Origin: Lachnospiraceae bacterium AM93-12TA
Lineage (GTDB): Bacteria > Bacillota > Clostridia > Lachnospirales > Lachnospiraceae
Length of the DNA: 64,000 nt
Direction of reading: 5' to 3'
NCBI GenBank assembly: GCA_027698105.1
Contig: JAQERH010000016.1
Span: 1 to 64,000 of the forward strand
Numbering within the stretch: position 1 is the first letter of the stretch; every line of letters begins with the position of its first letter. A program made the translations under genes and the position numbers. Below, one piece after another: positions 35,742-45,303 of the stretch. The notes beneath the pieces are model-generated. The model saw only the letters and a list, made by a program, of their open reading frames with translations. It did not search any database and was not told the DNA's origin.

Positions 35742-36500
35742 TTAAAGTGTCTCATACATTGCTTTCAATTCTTCCAGAATCTTCTCCTTTGTCCTGCCAA
35801 CCAACCCCAGCTGCTTAATATCCACGTTTTCATTTTTCATGCGCTGGACAAACTCTTGAATATCGGCATACACTCCTTGGGGAGCCACTATCTTGGCGAT
35901 GGGATCAATCAATTCCGTCAGGCGGAAAACATCATTCTTATGCTTCTTAATGTTTTTGCTGTCAACGTGTTCTCCTGCGGCCTTACGATCTGTCAAATCC
36001 ATCCACGCTTTTGCCTTAAATGGAATCAAATATGCCGCATCTAAGACAGTCACTCCATCAACAGTGACTTTCCCCTGCTTCAAAAATTCATAGTAATCAT
36101 CGTCCAAAAGAATAGCAGACAGACTTGAAATATCTTCGTCCATCGGTAACGGTGTTAGCACTGCATCTTCTGGAATTTGAATGGCATCCAGCTTTCGCGT
36201 GAAAAGTTCAATCATCGCAGGATACTGATTCGAGATTGGGTGGCTAAAACGATAAAACTGCGGCACACCCGAACTTTTATTGCAATGTTCATATCCAGCC
36301 TGTTTTACATATTTCCAAAATTTCTTTCCGAAATTCGCGTCAACTGCTTCTATAATCAGAACAAGGTCAATGTCCTTTGTTGCTCGAAAATCCAGTCCTT
36401 CTTCCGTCATCAGAATGTCACACGCCGTTCCTCCAATGATGGCATATTGCTCTTCACTGCCCTTGAACCATTCCCTAAAGCTGTCAATTCCTGTAACCAT
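35742..36500 (-). CDS. AbiEii-like nucleotidyltransferase, probable toxin
   Basis: The 252-residue protein carries the nucleotidyltransferase core near its N-terminus: IIGGTACDILMTEEGLDF, then RATKDIDLVLII, giving the G-G-x-x-x...D-x-D pattern at about residues 22-48. A helical half follows with KAKAWMDLTDRKAAG and KHKNDVFRL, as in AbiEii/MNT-type enzymes. Related proteins act as toxins of AbiE-type phage-defence or toxin-antitoxin pairs. The start overlaps the upstream regulator gene by 17 bases, a typical toxin-antitoxin layout. Confidence 0.78.
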   Translation of the reverse strand: MVTGIDSFREWFKGSEEQYAIIGGTACDILMTEEGLDFRATKDIDLVLIIEAVDANFGKKFWKYVKQAGYEHCNKSSGVPQFYRFSHPISNQYPAMIELFTRKLDAIQIPEDAVLTPLPMDEDISSLSAILLDDDYYEFLKQGKVTVDGVTVLDAAYLIPFKAKAWMDLTDRKAAGEHVDSKNIKKHKNDVFRLTELIDPIAKIVAPQGVYADIQEFVQRMKNENVDIKQLGLVGRTKEKILEELKAMYETL

Positions 36501-37443
36501 CTATTTTCCTCCACAGTTCATTCAGCATTTCTTCCACTGCTTCTTCAACTCGTTCATCTGCATCTTCTCTCAATGCCAATGCCAGCGAAAGTTCATCTAC
36601 AACATTTCGCGCAGACAATTTTCGAGGATTGTATCTCCACATTTCTACAGCCACCTGCACCTGCGAATCCTGCAAGTTATTGGTCATAGCATCTTTCCAT
36701 TGAGAGATTCTTTCTGCCGCATAACATCTGACATTCGGTGTATTCAACATGGAATACTCTGCCAATGCCGAATATCCGCTTTCCAACAGCTCTGTTCCCA
36801 CCAATTCTTTCGGAATATAAACGGTTCGTTTTATTGGATTCAGCAACTTATCTCCTGCTTTTTGGAACAGTGTTTTCGGAGAATCCTCAGATTGCATGAT
36901 CCTCTGTACACCTGCTTTCCTGATATGCAGCAATCCCATTTCTTCAAGCTGTCTCGATGCCCTTGATATAGAAGTAGGTGTCAGTTCCAAGTCCTTCGCA
37001 GCCTGACTTGTGGATAGTTCTTGTGCGCCTCCATAAATGAAATGCAGTAGAAGCATCTGCGCCGATGGAAGCATTTCTTCCCGTGGCTTTTTTTCAGCGC
37101 TGCACCGTTCCTGCAAATACACCGCCATAAAGGGCAAGTAAATTTGCTTTCCCTCTACAATAAAAGGAATCTTCTCACGAATCAAATATTCTTTCTGACG
37201 AAAGGTAAGTTCTTTTAGCACCAGCACAATGGGCAAATTCTCATTTTTCTGTATCCGGGCAATATGCTTTTTCAGCACTTCAATCTGCTCCAGTTCTGTC
37301 TTAGGATAAAGGAGAATCACCTTCTTCTCATTCATAGACACCATCTGTAAACGATATCTTGTGACTATAAAATTGGGTAAGTGCTTAAACTCCACATCCT
37401 CATAAGTAACCTTTACTCCAAGAACTTTATTGAGATATTCCAT
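36484..37443 (-). CDS. Winged-helix regulator, AbiEi-like antitoxin candidate
   Basis: The 319-residue protein has a mixed N-terminal domain (KHLPNFIVTRYRLQM, VILLYPKTELEQIEV) and a winged-helix region at about 140-190 (LSTSQAAKDLELTPTSISRA, RQLEEMGLLHIRK). A C-terminal helical part follows, which may face the toxin. It precedes and overlaps a nucleotidyltransferase gene. By context it is the antitoxin/repressor of the pair, binding the repeated AACTCTTT words of its own promoter. It could alternatively be a MarR-like regulator without a toxin partner. Confidence 0.72.
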   Translation of the reverse strand: MEYLNKVLGVKVTYEDVEFKHLPNFIVTRYRLQMVSMNEKKVILLYPKTELEQIEVLKKHIARIQKNENLPIVLVLKELTFRQKEYLIREKIPFIVEGKQIYLPFMAVYLQERCSAEKKPREEMLPSAQMLLLHFIYGGAQELSTSQAAKDLELTPTSISRASRQLEEMGLLHIRKAGVQRIMQSEDSPKTLFQKAGDKLLNPIKRTVYIPKELVGTELLESGYSALAEYSMLNTPNVRCYAAERISQWKDAMTNNLQDSQVQVAVEMWRYNPRKLSARNVVDELSLALALREDADERVEEAVEEMLNELWRKIDGYRN

Positions 37444-37476
37444 GTCATCACCTGCAATCTTAACTCTTTTTTCTGT

Positions 37477-37505
37477 ATTATAACTCTTTTTAAGTTAAAA
37501 TACAA
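37477..37505 (-). promoter_or_regulatory. Promoter with repeated sites of the AbiE-like pair
   Basis: On the minus strand TTGTAT (37505-37500) and a perfect TATAAT (37482-37477) are 17 bases apart. Around it the plus strand shows TTAACTCTTTTTT, ATAACTCTTTTTA and the inverted CTTTGAGTTAAGAG, three copies of one AT-rich word, likely bound by the winged-helix protein. Confidence 0.65.
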
Positions 37506-37556
37506 TCTTTGAGTTAAGAGCAGTTGAAAATCAACAATATTAAAAATCATTTTCGC

Positions 37557-37604
37557 AAAAAAAGTCCGATGCAGCATGAGCATTGCACCCATACTGCACC
37601 GGAC
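37557..37604 (-). terminator. Terminator of the lipoprotein gene
   Basis: On the minus strand GTCCGGTGCAG pairs with CTGCATCGGAC (plus 37594-37604 and 37564-37574) with seven T residues following. It lies 110 bases after the lipoprotein stop and just upstream of the AbiE-like promoter. Confidence 0.75.
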
Positions 37605-37713
37605 ATTCCATCATCGACTGTTTTGTCTATTTTCTTCTTCCTGTAAAAAACACTTCTGAAACAGCCATGCTTTTTTAAATATTGTTTTCCGAACAGCAGA
37701 TAAAACCAGCTTT

Positions 37714-38292
37714 TTATTCTGCCGCCTCTGTCTCAGCCGCCTCGGCTGCCTCTACGCTGTCCACTGCCTTCTGAATCTCCTCAGCTGACGGAAGCTTAAA
37801 ATCTGTTCCCGCCGGATAGCTTCCGCTGATGAACCAGGTGTCCTCATCGTCCTGGGTGCTCTCAGGAGCCAGTCCATAGGAGAGTCCATAGGTCTTCCAA
37901 AGGCCTCCATAGCTTGTATCACTGGAACGCTCAATGGAGAAGTCCTGTGTGGATACCATATCATTAAAGCCCTTTACAAGAGCCTCTGAATACTTTGCAA
38001 TCTCGCTGGAAGGAAGATCGTCCTTCACTACCCAGACTAACATAATTTCTTTCTGCTCCGGCTGCAGCAGAAGATGGAAATCCACACTGTAGGGATATTC
38101 CTTTACATCCGTGAACATGTCCTCTGCATCCACCTTTGCCTGTTCCCAGTCAATTTCCACATCATCCTTGGCGTCAAAATCCGGCTGTCCAGCCACAGTC
38201 CCCTCTGTGCTGTCAGGGGATACGATATTGCTCTTGGGAGCGCATCCGCTGAGAACAGCAGCGCAGGCTAATAAAACCAGGATTTTTCTCAT
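37714..38292 (-). CDS. Lipoprotein of unknown function
   Basis: The 192-residue product has a short lipoprotein signal with lipobox LSGC (Cys 17) and an acidic body. The end is Glu/Ala-rich (EAAEAAETEAAE). The region FHLLLQPEQKEIMLVWVVKDD and GGLWKTYGLSYGLAPES suggests an alpha-beta domain, but I recognise no family. The start follows GAGGAGG. It is a single gene with its own terminator. It is anchored to the outer face of the cytoplasmic membrane. Confidence 0.75.
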   Translation of the reverse strand: MRKILVLLACAAVLSGCAPKSNIVSPDSTEGTVAGQPDFDAKDDVEIDWEQAKVDAEDMFTDVKEYPYSVDFHLLLQPEQKEIMLVWVVKDDLPSSEIAKYSEALVKGFNDMVSTQDFSIERSSDTSYGGLWKTYGLSYGLAPESTQDDEDTWFISGSYPAGTDFKLPSAEEIQKAVDSVEAAEAAETEAAE

Positions 38293-38431
38293 CTTTCATA
38301 CCTCCTCGTAGTTCGTAATTGGTATTATATAATATCCCCCTGGGTTTTTATACCCATTTTTGAAAAATTCAAAAAATCTTCATATTTGAAGGGGGTTCTT
38401 AAGAAATTTCCATTCTGTCTTCTGATACAGC

Positions 38432-38491
38432 AAGAGAGAAACATGTTCCAGCGGCTTTCAGCAGAGCGCGGAACATGTTTCTCTCTTTTTT
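38432..38491. terminator. Long-stem hairpin at end of glycan operon
   Basis: AAGAGAGAAACATGTTCC (38432-38449) pairs perfectly with GGAACATGTTTCTCTCTT (38470-38487) around a 20-base loop AGCGGCTTTCAGCAGAGCGC. The T-run lies on the plus side and overlaps the stop codon of the GT2 gene. On the minus strand, where the operon ends, the following bases are TTGCTG, so it may act mainly as an RNA-end stabiliser or a weak terminator. Confidence 0.55.
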
Positions 38492-39434
38492 ATTTCTCTG
38501 ATTTCTCCTCTATATTGGCTGTTTCCTTCACAATATAGATTGGCCTGTCCTTCAGTTCTGTGAAGATAATGGCAATATACTCTCCAATAATGCCCACAAT
38601 CACAAACAGCATGGCGAACATAAAGCACATCACCACTACAATGGTGGCATAACCGCTTGGCGCTCCGTGAACCATCCTGCCATAGATGGTATAAATCATC
38701 AGAAGCACGCCCATCATCCCCACAAAAACGCCGGAATAGATTCCAAGCTTTAAGGGCAGATCTGAAAAGCACAGGATCGTGTTGATGGAGAATTTAAACA
38801 GCTTCTTTAGGCTGTACTTACTCTCTCCCGCTACTCTGGCTCTGGCCTCGTACTCGATGTTTGTCCTGTTAAAGCCGATATTCTGGACATAGCCCCGAAG
38901 AAAACGTACCTTTTCCCGGTAGCTCTGCTTCAATACCTTTGCCGCGTCTGCTGTCATGGCGAAGAAATCGGAGGCATTTGGCTCCAGCTTCACATCAGAG
39001 ATGGTATTGATCACCTTGTAAAAGCCGCCTGAGGTAATGTTCTTAATAAGTCCGGCCGACTTGTTCTTCGTCCGCACCATATTGATGACCTCATAGCCCT
39101 CCTCAAATTTTTCAATAATCTGAGCCACGCACTCCGGCGGATGCTGGAGGTCCGCATCCATGCACACCAGACCGTCTCCATCGAAATGATCGATTCCAGC
39201 GATCATGGCTGCTTCATGTCCAAAGTTTCTGGAAAAGTTTACCAGCTTCACCTTTGAATCCTGAGCCGCAAACTCCTTTAAAATAGCCAGGGAGCCGTCA
39301 GAGCTTCCGTCATTGACAAACAAAAGCTCATAATCCCAGGGCAGCGCGTCAAAAATAGGCTTTGACTCCCCGTAAAACTGCCGCAGGGCAGATTCCTCGT
39401 TGTATACTGAAACGATAATCGAAATTTTCTTCAT
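38490..39434 (-). CDS. GT2 glycosyltransferase with membrane helices
   Basis: The 314-residue protein has a GT-A domain (ISIIVSVYNEESALRQFY, FVNDGSSDGSLAILK, DADLQHPPE with the DxD metal site) and two C-terminal transmembrane helices at about 233-255 and 268-292. This is the GtrB/DPM1-type polyprenyl-phosphate glycosyltransferase layout, which charges a lipid carrier with one sugar for later transfer by GT-C membrane enzymes. It is the last gene of the glycan operon. Three such GT-C-like genes lie upstream. Confidence 0.9.
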   Translation of the reverse strand: MKKISIIVSVYNEESALRQFYGESKPIFDALPWDYELLFVNDGSSDGSLAILKEFAAQDSKVKLVNFSRNFGHEAAMIAGIDHFDGDGLVCMDADLQHPPECVAQIIEKFEEGYEVINMVRTKNKSAGLIKNITSGGFYKVINTISDVKLEPNASDFFAMTADAAKVLKQSYREKVRFLRGYVQNIGFNRTNIEYEARARVAGESKYSLKKLFKFSINTILCFSDLPLKLGIYSGVFVGMMGVLLMIYTIYGRMVHGAPSGYATIVVVMCFMFAMLFVIVGIIGEYIAIIFTELKDRPIYIVKETANIEEKSEK

Positions 39435-39448
39435 TGTCGTGTGTCTCC

Positions 39449-40288
39449 TTAATCCAGAATCTGGATTTCAATACTGGAATGGGCCGGAACCCGTTTTTCC
39501 TCCGGAGGCAGAGTCATATAGTCTCCATACAGGATAGAGAGCACATGCTCAGAACCCTTGGGCGCCATCAGGACTGTGTCTTCAAAGGGCAGATCCACCG
39601 TCTCCTCGCACCAGTCTGCATCCAGCGTCACATAGAGAAAATCAGGCTGGTAATTGCTGCAGTAGCGTTTCCCTGTTCGTTTATCCCGGTCTTTGGCTGC
39701 CAAAGCTGTCTGGAGGCGAAACAAAAAAGGCATGGGAACCAGTCTTCCGACTGTGGATAAAGTCCCCACCCTGATTTTGTCTGCCAGACTGTACTTGGAA
39801 AAGTCAATCCTGTCCCTGTGGGCAATGGCCATTCCGTACACGATCTTCTGGAGCAGCTTGGCAAAACACGCCCCGAAGCGGCTCTCCGGAAGACGGTCTA
39901 TAATAAACAGATCCACCCAGATATGGTTTAACTTTCCCTCATAGAACTGCATCTGCTCATTATCTTCGTGGACGCGGCTGTTGTCGTAGATGACGCGGGT
40001 GGTAAAGTCGTAGAACACCTTTCCTCCCCTGATGTCCTCCGGCCGCAGGAGTGTCATCCCCTCCGGCAGCTCCCGTCCTGCCACCTTTAAAAATTTCTCA
40101 TAATTGGGACGAGTGAAAATCACATCAGCGTCATCATCCCAGGGAATAAATCCCTGATGGCGGACTGCCCCCAGAAGTGTGCCTGAATCAATCATGTATT
40201 TAATTTTATATTTCCGGCAGATGCGGTCAATCTCTTTTAAAAGCTTTAGATTGGCCTCATGAACTCTTGTCAGATCCCAGTGTTCCAT
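39449..40288 (-). CDS. LicD-family phosphotransferase
   Basis: The 279-residue protein has the LicD/fukutin core: [30 protein letters not shown] and [10 protein letters not shown]. LicD enzymes transfer phosphocholine or other phospho-alcohols from CDP carriers onto surface glycans. Start ATG 40288 follows AGGAGAG; longer reading would run into rfbH. The context implies decoration of the glycan made here. The donor is not known from sequence. Confidence 0.85.
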   Translation of the reverse strand: MEHWDLTRVHEANLKLLKEIDRICRKYKIKYMIDSGTLLGAVRHQGFIPWDDDADVIFTRPNYEKFLKVAGRELPEGMTLLRPEDIRGGKVFYDFTTRVIYDNSRVHEDNEQMQFYEGKLNHIWVDLFIIDRLPESRFGACFAKLLQKIVYGMAIAHRDRIDFSKYSLADKIRVGTLSTVGRLVPMPFLFRLQTALAAKDRDKRTGKRYCSNYQPDFLYVTLDADWCEETVDLPFEDTVLMAPKGSEHVLSILYGDYMTLPPEEKRVPAHSSIEIQILD

Positions 40289-40328
40289 GAATCTCTCCTC
40301 TTTATCCAGGCGTCTTCCAATCAGATTT

Positions 40329-41660
40329 TCAGGCCTGTGCCAGAGCCTCTCTGATGGTTTTTGCCATGTAGTCAATCATCTCGTCTGTCATACCCGGATA
40401 TACGCCTACCCAGAAGGTGTCCGCCATGATCCGGTCTGTATTTTCCAGCGTTCCTGATACCCGGTAACCCTCTCCTGTCTTTCTCATCTCGTCAAAGCAG
40501 GGATGCTTAATCAGGTTTCCGGCAAACAGCATTCTGGTCTGTACGCCGTGCTCTTCCACATACTGAACCACCTTATTTCTGTCCACTCCCTCCCGGCAGG
40601 TGATCAGAAAGCCGAACCAGCTGGGGTCTGAGTGATCGCAGGCCACAGGAAGGATCAGTCTGTCCTCAGTGCCCTCAAGGGCCTTGTGAAGGCGGGCAAA
40701 ATTGTGTTTTCTGCGCTCTACGAAAGATGGGAATTTCTTTAACTGGGCGCATCCCACTGCCGCCTGCATATCTGTCGCCTTTAAGTTATATCCGAAATGG
40801 GAATACACATATTTATGGTCGTAGCCTAAGGGCAGCTCGCCGTACTGGCGGTCAAACCGGTGGCCGCACAGATTGTCGCAGCCGGACGGGCAGACGCAGT
40901 CACGGCCCCAGTCGCGGAAGGAACGGATAATTTTATTTAACAGGGCATTGTCTGTGTACACAGCGCCTCCCTCTCCCATGGTCATATGGTGAGGCGGGTA
41001 GAAGCTGGAGGTTCCGATATCTCCGATGGTTCCCGTAAATTTCATCTCGCCGTTTATCTCATAACGGCTTCCCAGGGCGTCGCAGTTGTCCTCCACCAGC
41101 CACAGGTTATGGGCGTCACAGAATTCCTTCACTGCCTTTAAATCAAAGGGATTTCCCAGAGTGTGAGCCAGCATAACTGCCTTCGTCTTCTCAGACAGAG
41201 CCGCCTCAAGCTTTGTCACATCAATATTGTACTGGGGAATCGCTACGTCCACAAATACAGGCACAGCGCCGTACTGAATGGCCGGTGTCACGGTGGTAGG
41301 GAATCCGGCCGCTACCGTGATAATTTCATCGCCTCTGCGGATCTGGCGGTCTCCCAGAAGGGAGGACGTAAGGGCCATGAATGCCAGCAGGTTAGCTGAG
41401 GAACCAGAATTTACCAGGGAGCAGTACCGCACGCCCAGGTACTTGGCTAACTCCGCCTCAAATTCGTCTGTGTAGCGGCCTGAGGTAAGCCAGAACTCCA
41501 GGGCGCTGTCCACCAGATTTACCATCTCGTCTTCATTATACACACGGGAAGCGTAGGGAATCCTGTCTCCCTCTTTAAATGCCTCTTTTTTATTGTGAAA
41601 TTCTCTGCAGTAATCGGCAACCAGGGAAAGAATCTGGCTGCGGGCTTCTTTTTCATTCAT
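40329..41660 (-). CDS. rfbH: CDP-4-dehydro-6-deoxyglucose 3-dehydrase
   Basis: The 443-residue protein is the E1 dehydrase (RfbH/DdhC) that removes the C3 hydroxyl of CDP-4-keto-6-deoxyglucose. It uses PMP rather than forming a lysine Schiff base. The usual PLP lysine is replaced by histidine in [14 protein letters not shown] (H224/H225). The 2Fe-2S ligands appear as C193, C255, C257 and C265, the C-X-C-X7-C pattern of the family. The [10 protein letters not shown] phosphate loop is near residue 84. The E3 reductase (RfbI/DdhD) that normally feeds it electrons is not in the cluster. Confidence 0.93.
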   Translation of the reverse strand: MNEKEARSQILSLVADYCREFHNKKEAFKEGDRIPYASRVYNEDEMVNLVDSALEFWLTSGRYTDEFEAELAKYLGVRYCSLVNSGSSANLLAFMALTSSLLGDRQIRRGDEIITVAAGFPTTVTPAIQYGAVPVFVDVAIPQYNIDVTKLEAALSEKTKAVMLAHTLGNPFDLKAVKEFCDAHNLWLVEDNCDALGSRYEINGEMKFTGTIGDIGTSSFYPPHHMTMGEGGAVYTDNALLNKIIRSFRDWGRDCVCPSGCDNLCGHRFDRQYGELPLGYDHKYVYSHFGYNLKATDMQAAVGCAQLKKFPSFVERRKHNFARLHKALEGTEDRLILPVACDHSDPSWFGFLITCREGVDRNKVVQYVEEHGVQTRMLFAGNLIKHPCFDEMRKTGEGYRVSGTLENTDRIMADTFWVGVYPGMTDEMIDYMAKTIREALAQA

Positions 41661-41725
41661 ATGATTTCCTCGTCTCTCTGTCTGCTTATCTTACTTTCTT
41701 ATGGTATCCTGCCTTGACGAAACAT

Positions 41726-42790
41726 CTATGGGCAGGCAAAAAACTCCTCGATCTGACGGTCTGTGCAGGCTTTTATATCCCTTCCGGACATCCACTCTTT
41801 TGTCCACTCTACTGTCTTTTCCACAGCCTGGGATACATGGTATCTGGGCTTCCATCCGAAGGTCTTTTTCACACGGGAACAGTCCAGCTTCAGGAAATTG
41901 GCCTCGTGGGGGCCTCCGTCGTACCGGTTCACCCACTTTGCGTCCCCGCCCCAGAAACTGCAGAACAAATTTACCAGCTCTCCTGTGGTAATACAATCCT
42001 CATCGTCCGGTCCCACGTTGTAATATCCTGCAAAGGAACGCTCCTCATACTGGCGCATGGCTACAGTCAGATACAGATACAGCGGTTCCAGCACATGCTG
42101 ATAGGGGCGGGTAGAATAGGGATTTCTCACCACAATCTCCTCTCCCTTCTCCATGGCTCTGATGCAGTCCGGAATGATGCGGTCTGCCGCAAAGTCTCCT
42201 CCGCCGATGACATTTCCTGCACGGCAGGCGGAGACAGCCGGGGACGTCTCCTCCCCGAAAAAGGCCTTCACATAGCTGTGTGTCACCAGCTCTGAACAGG
42301 ATTTGCTGTTAGAGTAGGGATCATAACCGTCCAAGCGATCCGTCTCCCGGTAGCCGTATTCCCACTCCCGGTTCTCGTAAACCTTGTCCGTGGTCACATT
42401 GACAAGGGATCGGACAGAGGAACTAAGCCTTGCACACTCCAGAAGATTAACTGTACCCATCACATTCGTCTCATAGGTATATACGGGATTTTTGTAGGAT
42501 TCCCTGACAATAGGCTGTGCCGCCAGGTGAAGAACAATCTCCGGCTTCGTCTCCTCGAACACCTGCTTCATATGGTCCAGATCCCGCACATCTCCAATCC
42601 GGCTGTCCATGCGGTCAGAAAGACCCAGAATCTGAAACAGAGACGGATCCGTAGGCGGATTCAAACTGTATCCTGTCACCCTGGCTCCTGCTGTCAGGAG
42701 GATCTCACAAAGCCAGGATCCCTTAAAGCCTGTATGCCCTGTCACCAGCACGCGTTTTCCTCTGTAAAAATCAAAAATTGGATTTGTCAT
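41726..42790 (-). CDS. rfbG: CDP-glucose 4,6-dehydratase
   Basis: The 354-residue SDR enzyme turns CDP-glucose into CDP-4-keto-6-deoxyglucose. Motifs are the NAD loop LVTGHTGFKGSW (about 14-25), DVRDLDHM, HLAAQPIVRESY, TTDKVYENREW and YSNSKSCSE (catalytic Tyr/Lys). ATG 42790 directly follows AGGAGG; a longer frame overlapping rfbF is not needed. It sits between rfbF and rfbH in pathway order. Confidence 0.94.
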   Translation of the reverse strand: MTNPIFDFYRGKRVLVTGHTGFKGSWLCEILLTAGARVTGYSLNPPTDPSLFQILGLSDRMDSRIGDVRDLDHMKQVFEETKPEIVLHLAAQPIVRESYKNPVYTYETNVMGTVNLLECARLSSSVRSLVNVTTDKVYENREWEYGYRETDRLDGYDPYSNSKSCSELVTHSYVKAFFGEETSPAVSACRAGNVIGGGDFAADRIIPDCIRAMEKGEEIVVRNPYSTRPYQHVLEPLYLYLTVAMRQYEERSFAGYYNVGPDDEDCITTGELVNLFCSFWGGDAKWVNRYDGGPHEANFLKLDCSRVKKTFGWKPRYHVSQAVEKTVEWTKEWMSGRDIKACTDRQIEEFFACP

Positions 42791-42798
42791 AGTTCCTC

Positions 42799-43575
42799 CT
42801 AGTTCTCCCAGGTCTTCCAGGGCGCTTTCCCGCTCTGCCACATCTCTTCCAGGTGATTTTTATCTCTCTGGGTATCCATACAGTGCCAGAACCCATTATG
42901 GCGGTATACCATCAGTTCCTTGTCCTCTGCCAGATGTTCCAGAGGCGCCTTCTCAAAGACTGTGGAATCTCCTTCAATGTAGTCGAATACCTTCGGCTCC
43001 ATTACCATAAAGCCTCCGTTTACAATTTTGCCGTCATCATCATTCTTCTCCCGGAAGGCCGTGATGGCTCCCTGGTCGTTCACCTCCAGCACACCAAAAC
43101 GCTGGCCCACATTGACACCTGTAATGGTGGCAATTTTTCCATGCTGCCTGTGGAACTTCAAAAGCTCATCCAGATTCACATCTGACACGCCGTCTCCATA
43201 GGTAAGCATAAAGGTCTCGTCTCCCACATAATCCCGGATTCGTTTAATGCGGCCGCCTGTCATGGTGTGAAGTCCCGTATCCACCAGAGTCACCTTCCAT
43301 GGCTCCGCATAATTATTGTGAACCTCCATCTGGTTATTAGCCAGATCAAACGTCACATCGGAGGTGTGAAGGAAGTAATCGGCAAAAAACTCCTTCACCA
43401 CATACTGCTTATATCCCAGACAAATGACGAATTCGTGGAATCCATACTGGGAATAGTGCTTCATAATGTGCCACAAAATAGGCCGCTCGCCGATCTCAAT
43501 CATAGGCTTCGGCTTCAGATGGCTTTCCTCACTGATTCTGGTTCCAAAGCCTCCTGCCAATATTACAACTTTCAT
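42799..43575 (-). CDS. rfbF: Glucose-1-phosphate cytidylyltransferase
   Basis: The 258-residue protein makes CDP-glucose from CTP and glucose-1-phosphate. The nucleotide motif LAGGFGTRISEESHLKPKPM spans residues 6-25. YGDGVSDVNLDELL (metal-binding aspartate), FGVLEVND and GFWHCMDTQRDKNHLE are typical of RfbF. It is the first step of the CDP-3,6-dideoxyhexose branch, eight bases ahead of rfbG. Confidence 0.95.
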   Translation of the reverse strand: MKVVILAGGFGTRISEESHLKPKPMIEIGERPILWHIMKHYSQYGFHEFVICLGYKQYVVKEFFADYFLHTSDVTFDLANNQMEVHNNYAEPWKVTLVDTGLHTMTGGRIKRIRDYVGDETFMLTYGDGVSDVNLDELLKFHRQHGKIATITGVNVGQRFGVLEVNDQGAITAFREKNDDDGKIVNGGFMVMEPKVFDYIEGDSTVFEKAPLEHLAEDKELMVYRHNGFWHCMDTQRDKNHLEEMWQSGKAPWKTWEN

Positions 43576-43644
43576 CTGGAATATACCTCCTCATTCTTTC
43601 TGCCTCCCTGATTCCTGTCCCGGACAGAAACCACGGCAGAAGCT

Positions 43645-45303
43645 TTACCGTCTTAAATCCTCCATGCTTCCCAGGGGCCTGTACTCAAACTCCACGTATT
43701 CCGGAAGATCGTAATACTGCCTCATCCAGGCGATCATAAAGGAAAAATTCTCATCATATACTACCTCATTTTTGCACAGCAGATCCGGCAGCTCATAGAC
43801 CTCAATGGTTTCAATATCCGCTCCCTGTCGGATGGCTTCAGCGCTCTCCCTGAACACCGCATCGTCGTACATGAGCACCTGGTAATTAATCCTGTAGCCT
43901 GTATAAATACTTTTCAGGTTCGGTATGCTGACCATGGCTAAAAATGCCAGGGTACAGACGGCTGACACTGGAATCCGATTCACCTCTGTCAGCAAAATTC
44001 TGCCGTACATATAGGCAAACAGCAGCCAGGACAGATATAAAAACGGATAGAAAATCCTAAGGGGAACCTCCGGCACAATCACCGCAGAGCCCACAGACAG
44101 CACGGCTGCTGCAAATACAATCGATCCAAAAAGCTGTTTTTCTGCTCTATAAAATAATATCACTTCTGCAAAACAAAAAGCAATATAAAGGAGCAAAAGA
44201 TTGGCTGTTAAAGCAGAATAGGCCCTCGGCGCAAACACATGAAACTTCTGCTTCAGCAGAATACCGGCAAAGACTGCAGCAGAAACTGCTGAAAATCCCA
44301 GATGGAGCGGCAGAAGCTTCCTGTCCTTAGCCGCTGTCATGCAGCCCATGAAGATCATCATAGGGAAGAAAAACATCAGATATCTGATATTTTCTCCTGA
44401 AAAGAAAAGATTCATTAACAGCGGAATATTCTTTCCCAGCTTTCCAAGGAAGCTCAATGCGGCGAATTCCGCATTTCCTGCGCTGTTCATTCTGGATGAC
44501 ACAGCCGGAGAGAACATAATAATCAATCCTCCTGCCGCACAGGCTAAAAAGGTTAAAATTTCATAACGCTCCAGCCTTCTGTCTCTCCAGAGCTTAATGC
44601 CAAGGCAGATAATGACAAAAGATACGGTTGTGACAAACCACTGCTCCTGGGACCAGGCAGCCAGAAAGCCCAGCACAATGCAGAGACACATCCGCAGAAC
44701 TACCGGTTTCTCTCCCTTCGGCAGAAACACGGTTCTGTAAAAGTACAGGGCAAACACCAGAAAGGTAATGGCCGGCACTACATAGATAAAGCTGGCTGCA
44801 TACCAGTAGGTTCCCATTCTCTGAACCATGATTCCCAGAGTTCCATAGAGCAGGCAGAGAAACGCAGCCAGAGCCGCCAGAGCGACCGGCCCTAACGTGC
44901 CGTGAATCTCATCCTCTTCTCTGCAGGACCGTTTTTCTTCCTCTGCCGCTTCCAGTCTTCCCTCCAGCATCCGTTTCACAATGAAAAAGAGCAGCATGAC
45001 CACCGCTAACACCGCCGTAGCCATGAAAACCTGTACGCCTCTGATTCCGCCCAGCATATGGACAAAGCAGTAAAGAAACATATAGAGCAGACGGCCATTG
45101 GAGTTAAAGTAGTGCCCCTTCATAAAGGCCAGAAGCTCTGAAAAGGAATATTCTGAACCAGCTACATGAATATGGGTTCCATAGCTTAAAGACAGATAAC
45201 CGTAATCATCATAATAAATAAATACATTTCCAAACTGCATCAGCAGAAATACATAAAATGCTGCAAACACAGCAAGATATGCGTATTTCATATAGCGTTT
45301 CAT
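43645..45303 (-). CDS. Polytopic membrane protein, GT-C-like (DUF6056-like)
   Basis: The 552-residue protein has about 12 transmembrane segments. Early in the first outer loop is FIYYDDYGYLSLSYGTHIHV, where paired aspartates follow the first helix as in GT-C sugar transferases. HYFNSNGRLLYMFLYCFVH comes next. The long soluble tail is about 90 residues. It most resembles DUF6056-type proteins of polysaccharide clusters. TGATG overlap with the gene upstream shows coupling. Probable role: transfer of a lipid-linked sugar onto the glycan outside the membrane; donor unknown. Confidence 0.75.
   Translation of the reverse strand: MKRYMKYAYLAVFAAFYVFLLMQFGNVFIYYDDYGYLSLSYGTHIHVAGSEYSFSELLAFMKGHYFNSNGRLLYMFLYCFVHMLGGIRGVQVFMATAVLAVVMLLFFIVKRMLEGRLEAAEEEKRSCREEDEIHGTLGPVALAALAAFLCLLYGTLGIMVQRMGTYWYAASFIYVVPAITFLVFALYFYRTVFLPKGEKPVVLRMCLCIVLGFLAAWSQEQWFVTTVSFVIICLGIKLWRDRRLERYEILTFLACAAGGLIIMFSPAVSSRMNSAGNAEFAALSFLGKLGKNIPLLMNLFFSGENIRYLMFFFPMMIFMGCMTAAKDRKLLPLHLGFSAVSAAVFAGILLKQKFHVFAPRAYSALTANLLLLYIAFCFAEVILFYRAEKQLFGSIVFAAAVLSVGSAVIVPEVPLRIFYPFLYLSWLLFAYMYGRILLTEVNRIPVSAVCTLAFLAMVSIPNLKSIYTGYRINYQVLMYDDAVFRESAEAIRQGADIETIEVYELPDLLCKNEVVYDENFSFMIAWMRQYYDLPEYVEFEYRPLGSMEDLRR

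Noticed and set aside
38432..38491. Strong plus-strand terminator implying a plus-strand gene
   Set aside because: No plus-strand gene or promoter is visible upstream; the hairpin marks the end of the minus-strand glycan operon.
41579..42295. 238-codon plus-strand frame across the rfbG/rfbH region
   Set aside because: It is antisense to two genes with clear catalytic motifs.
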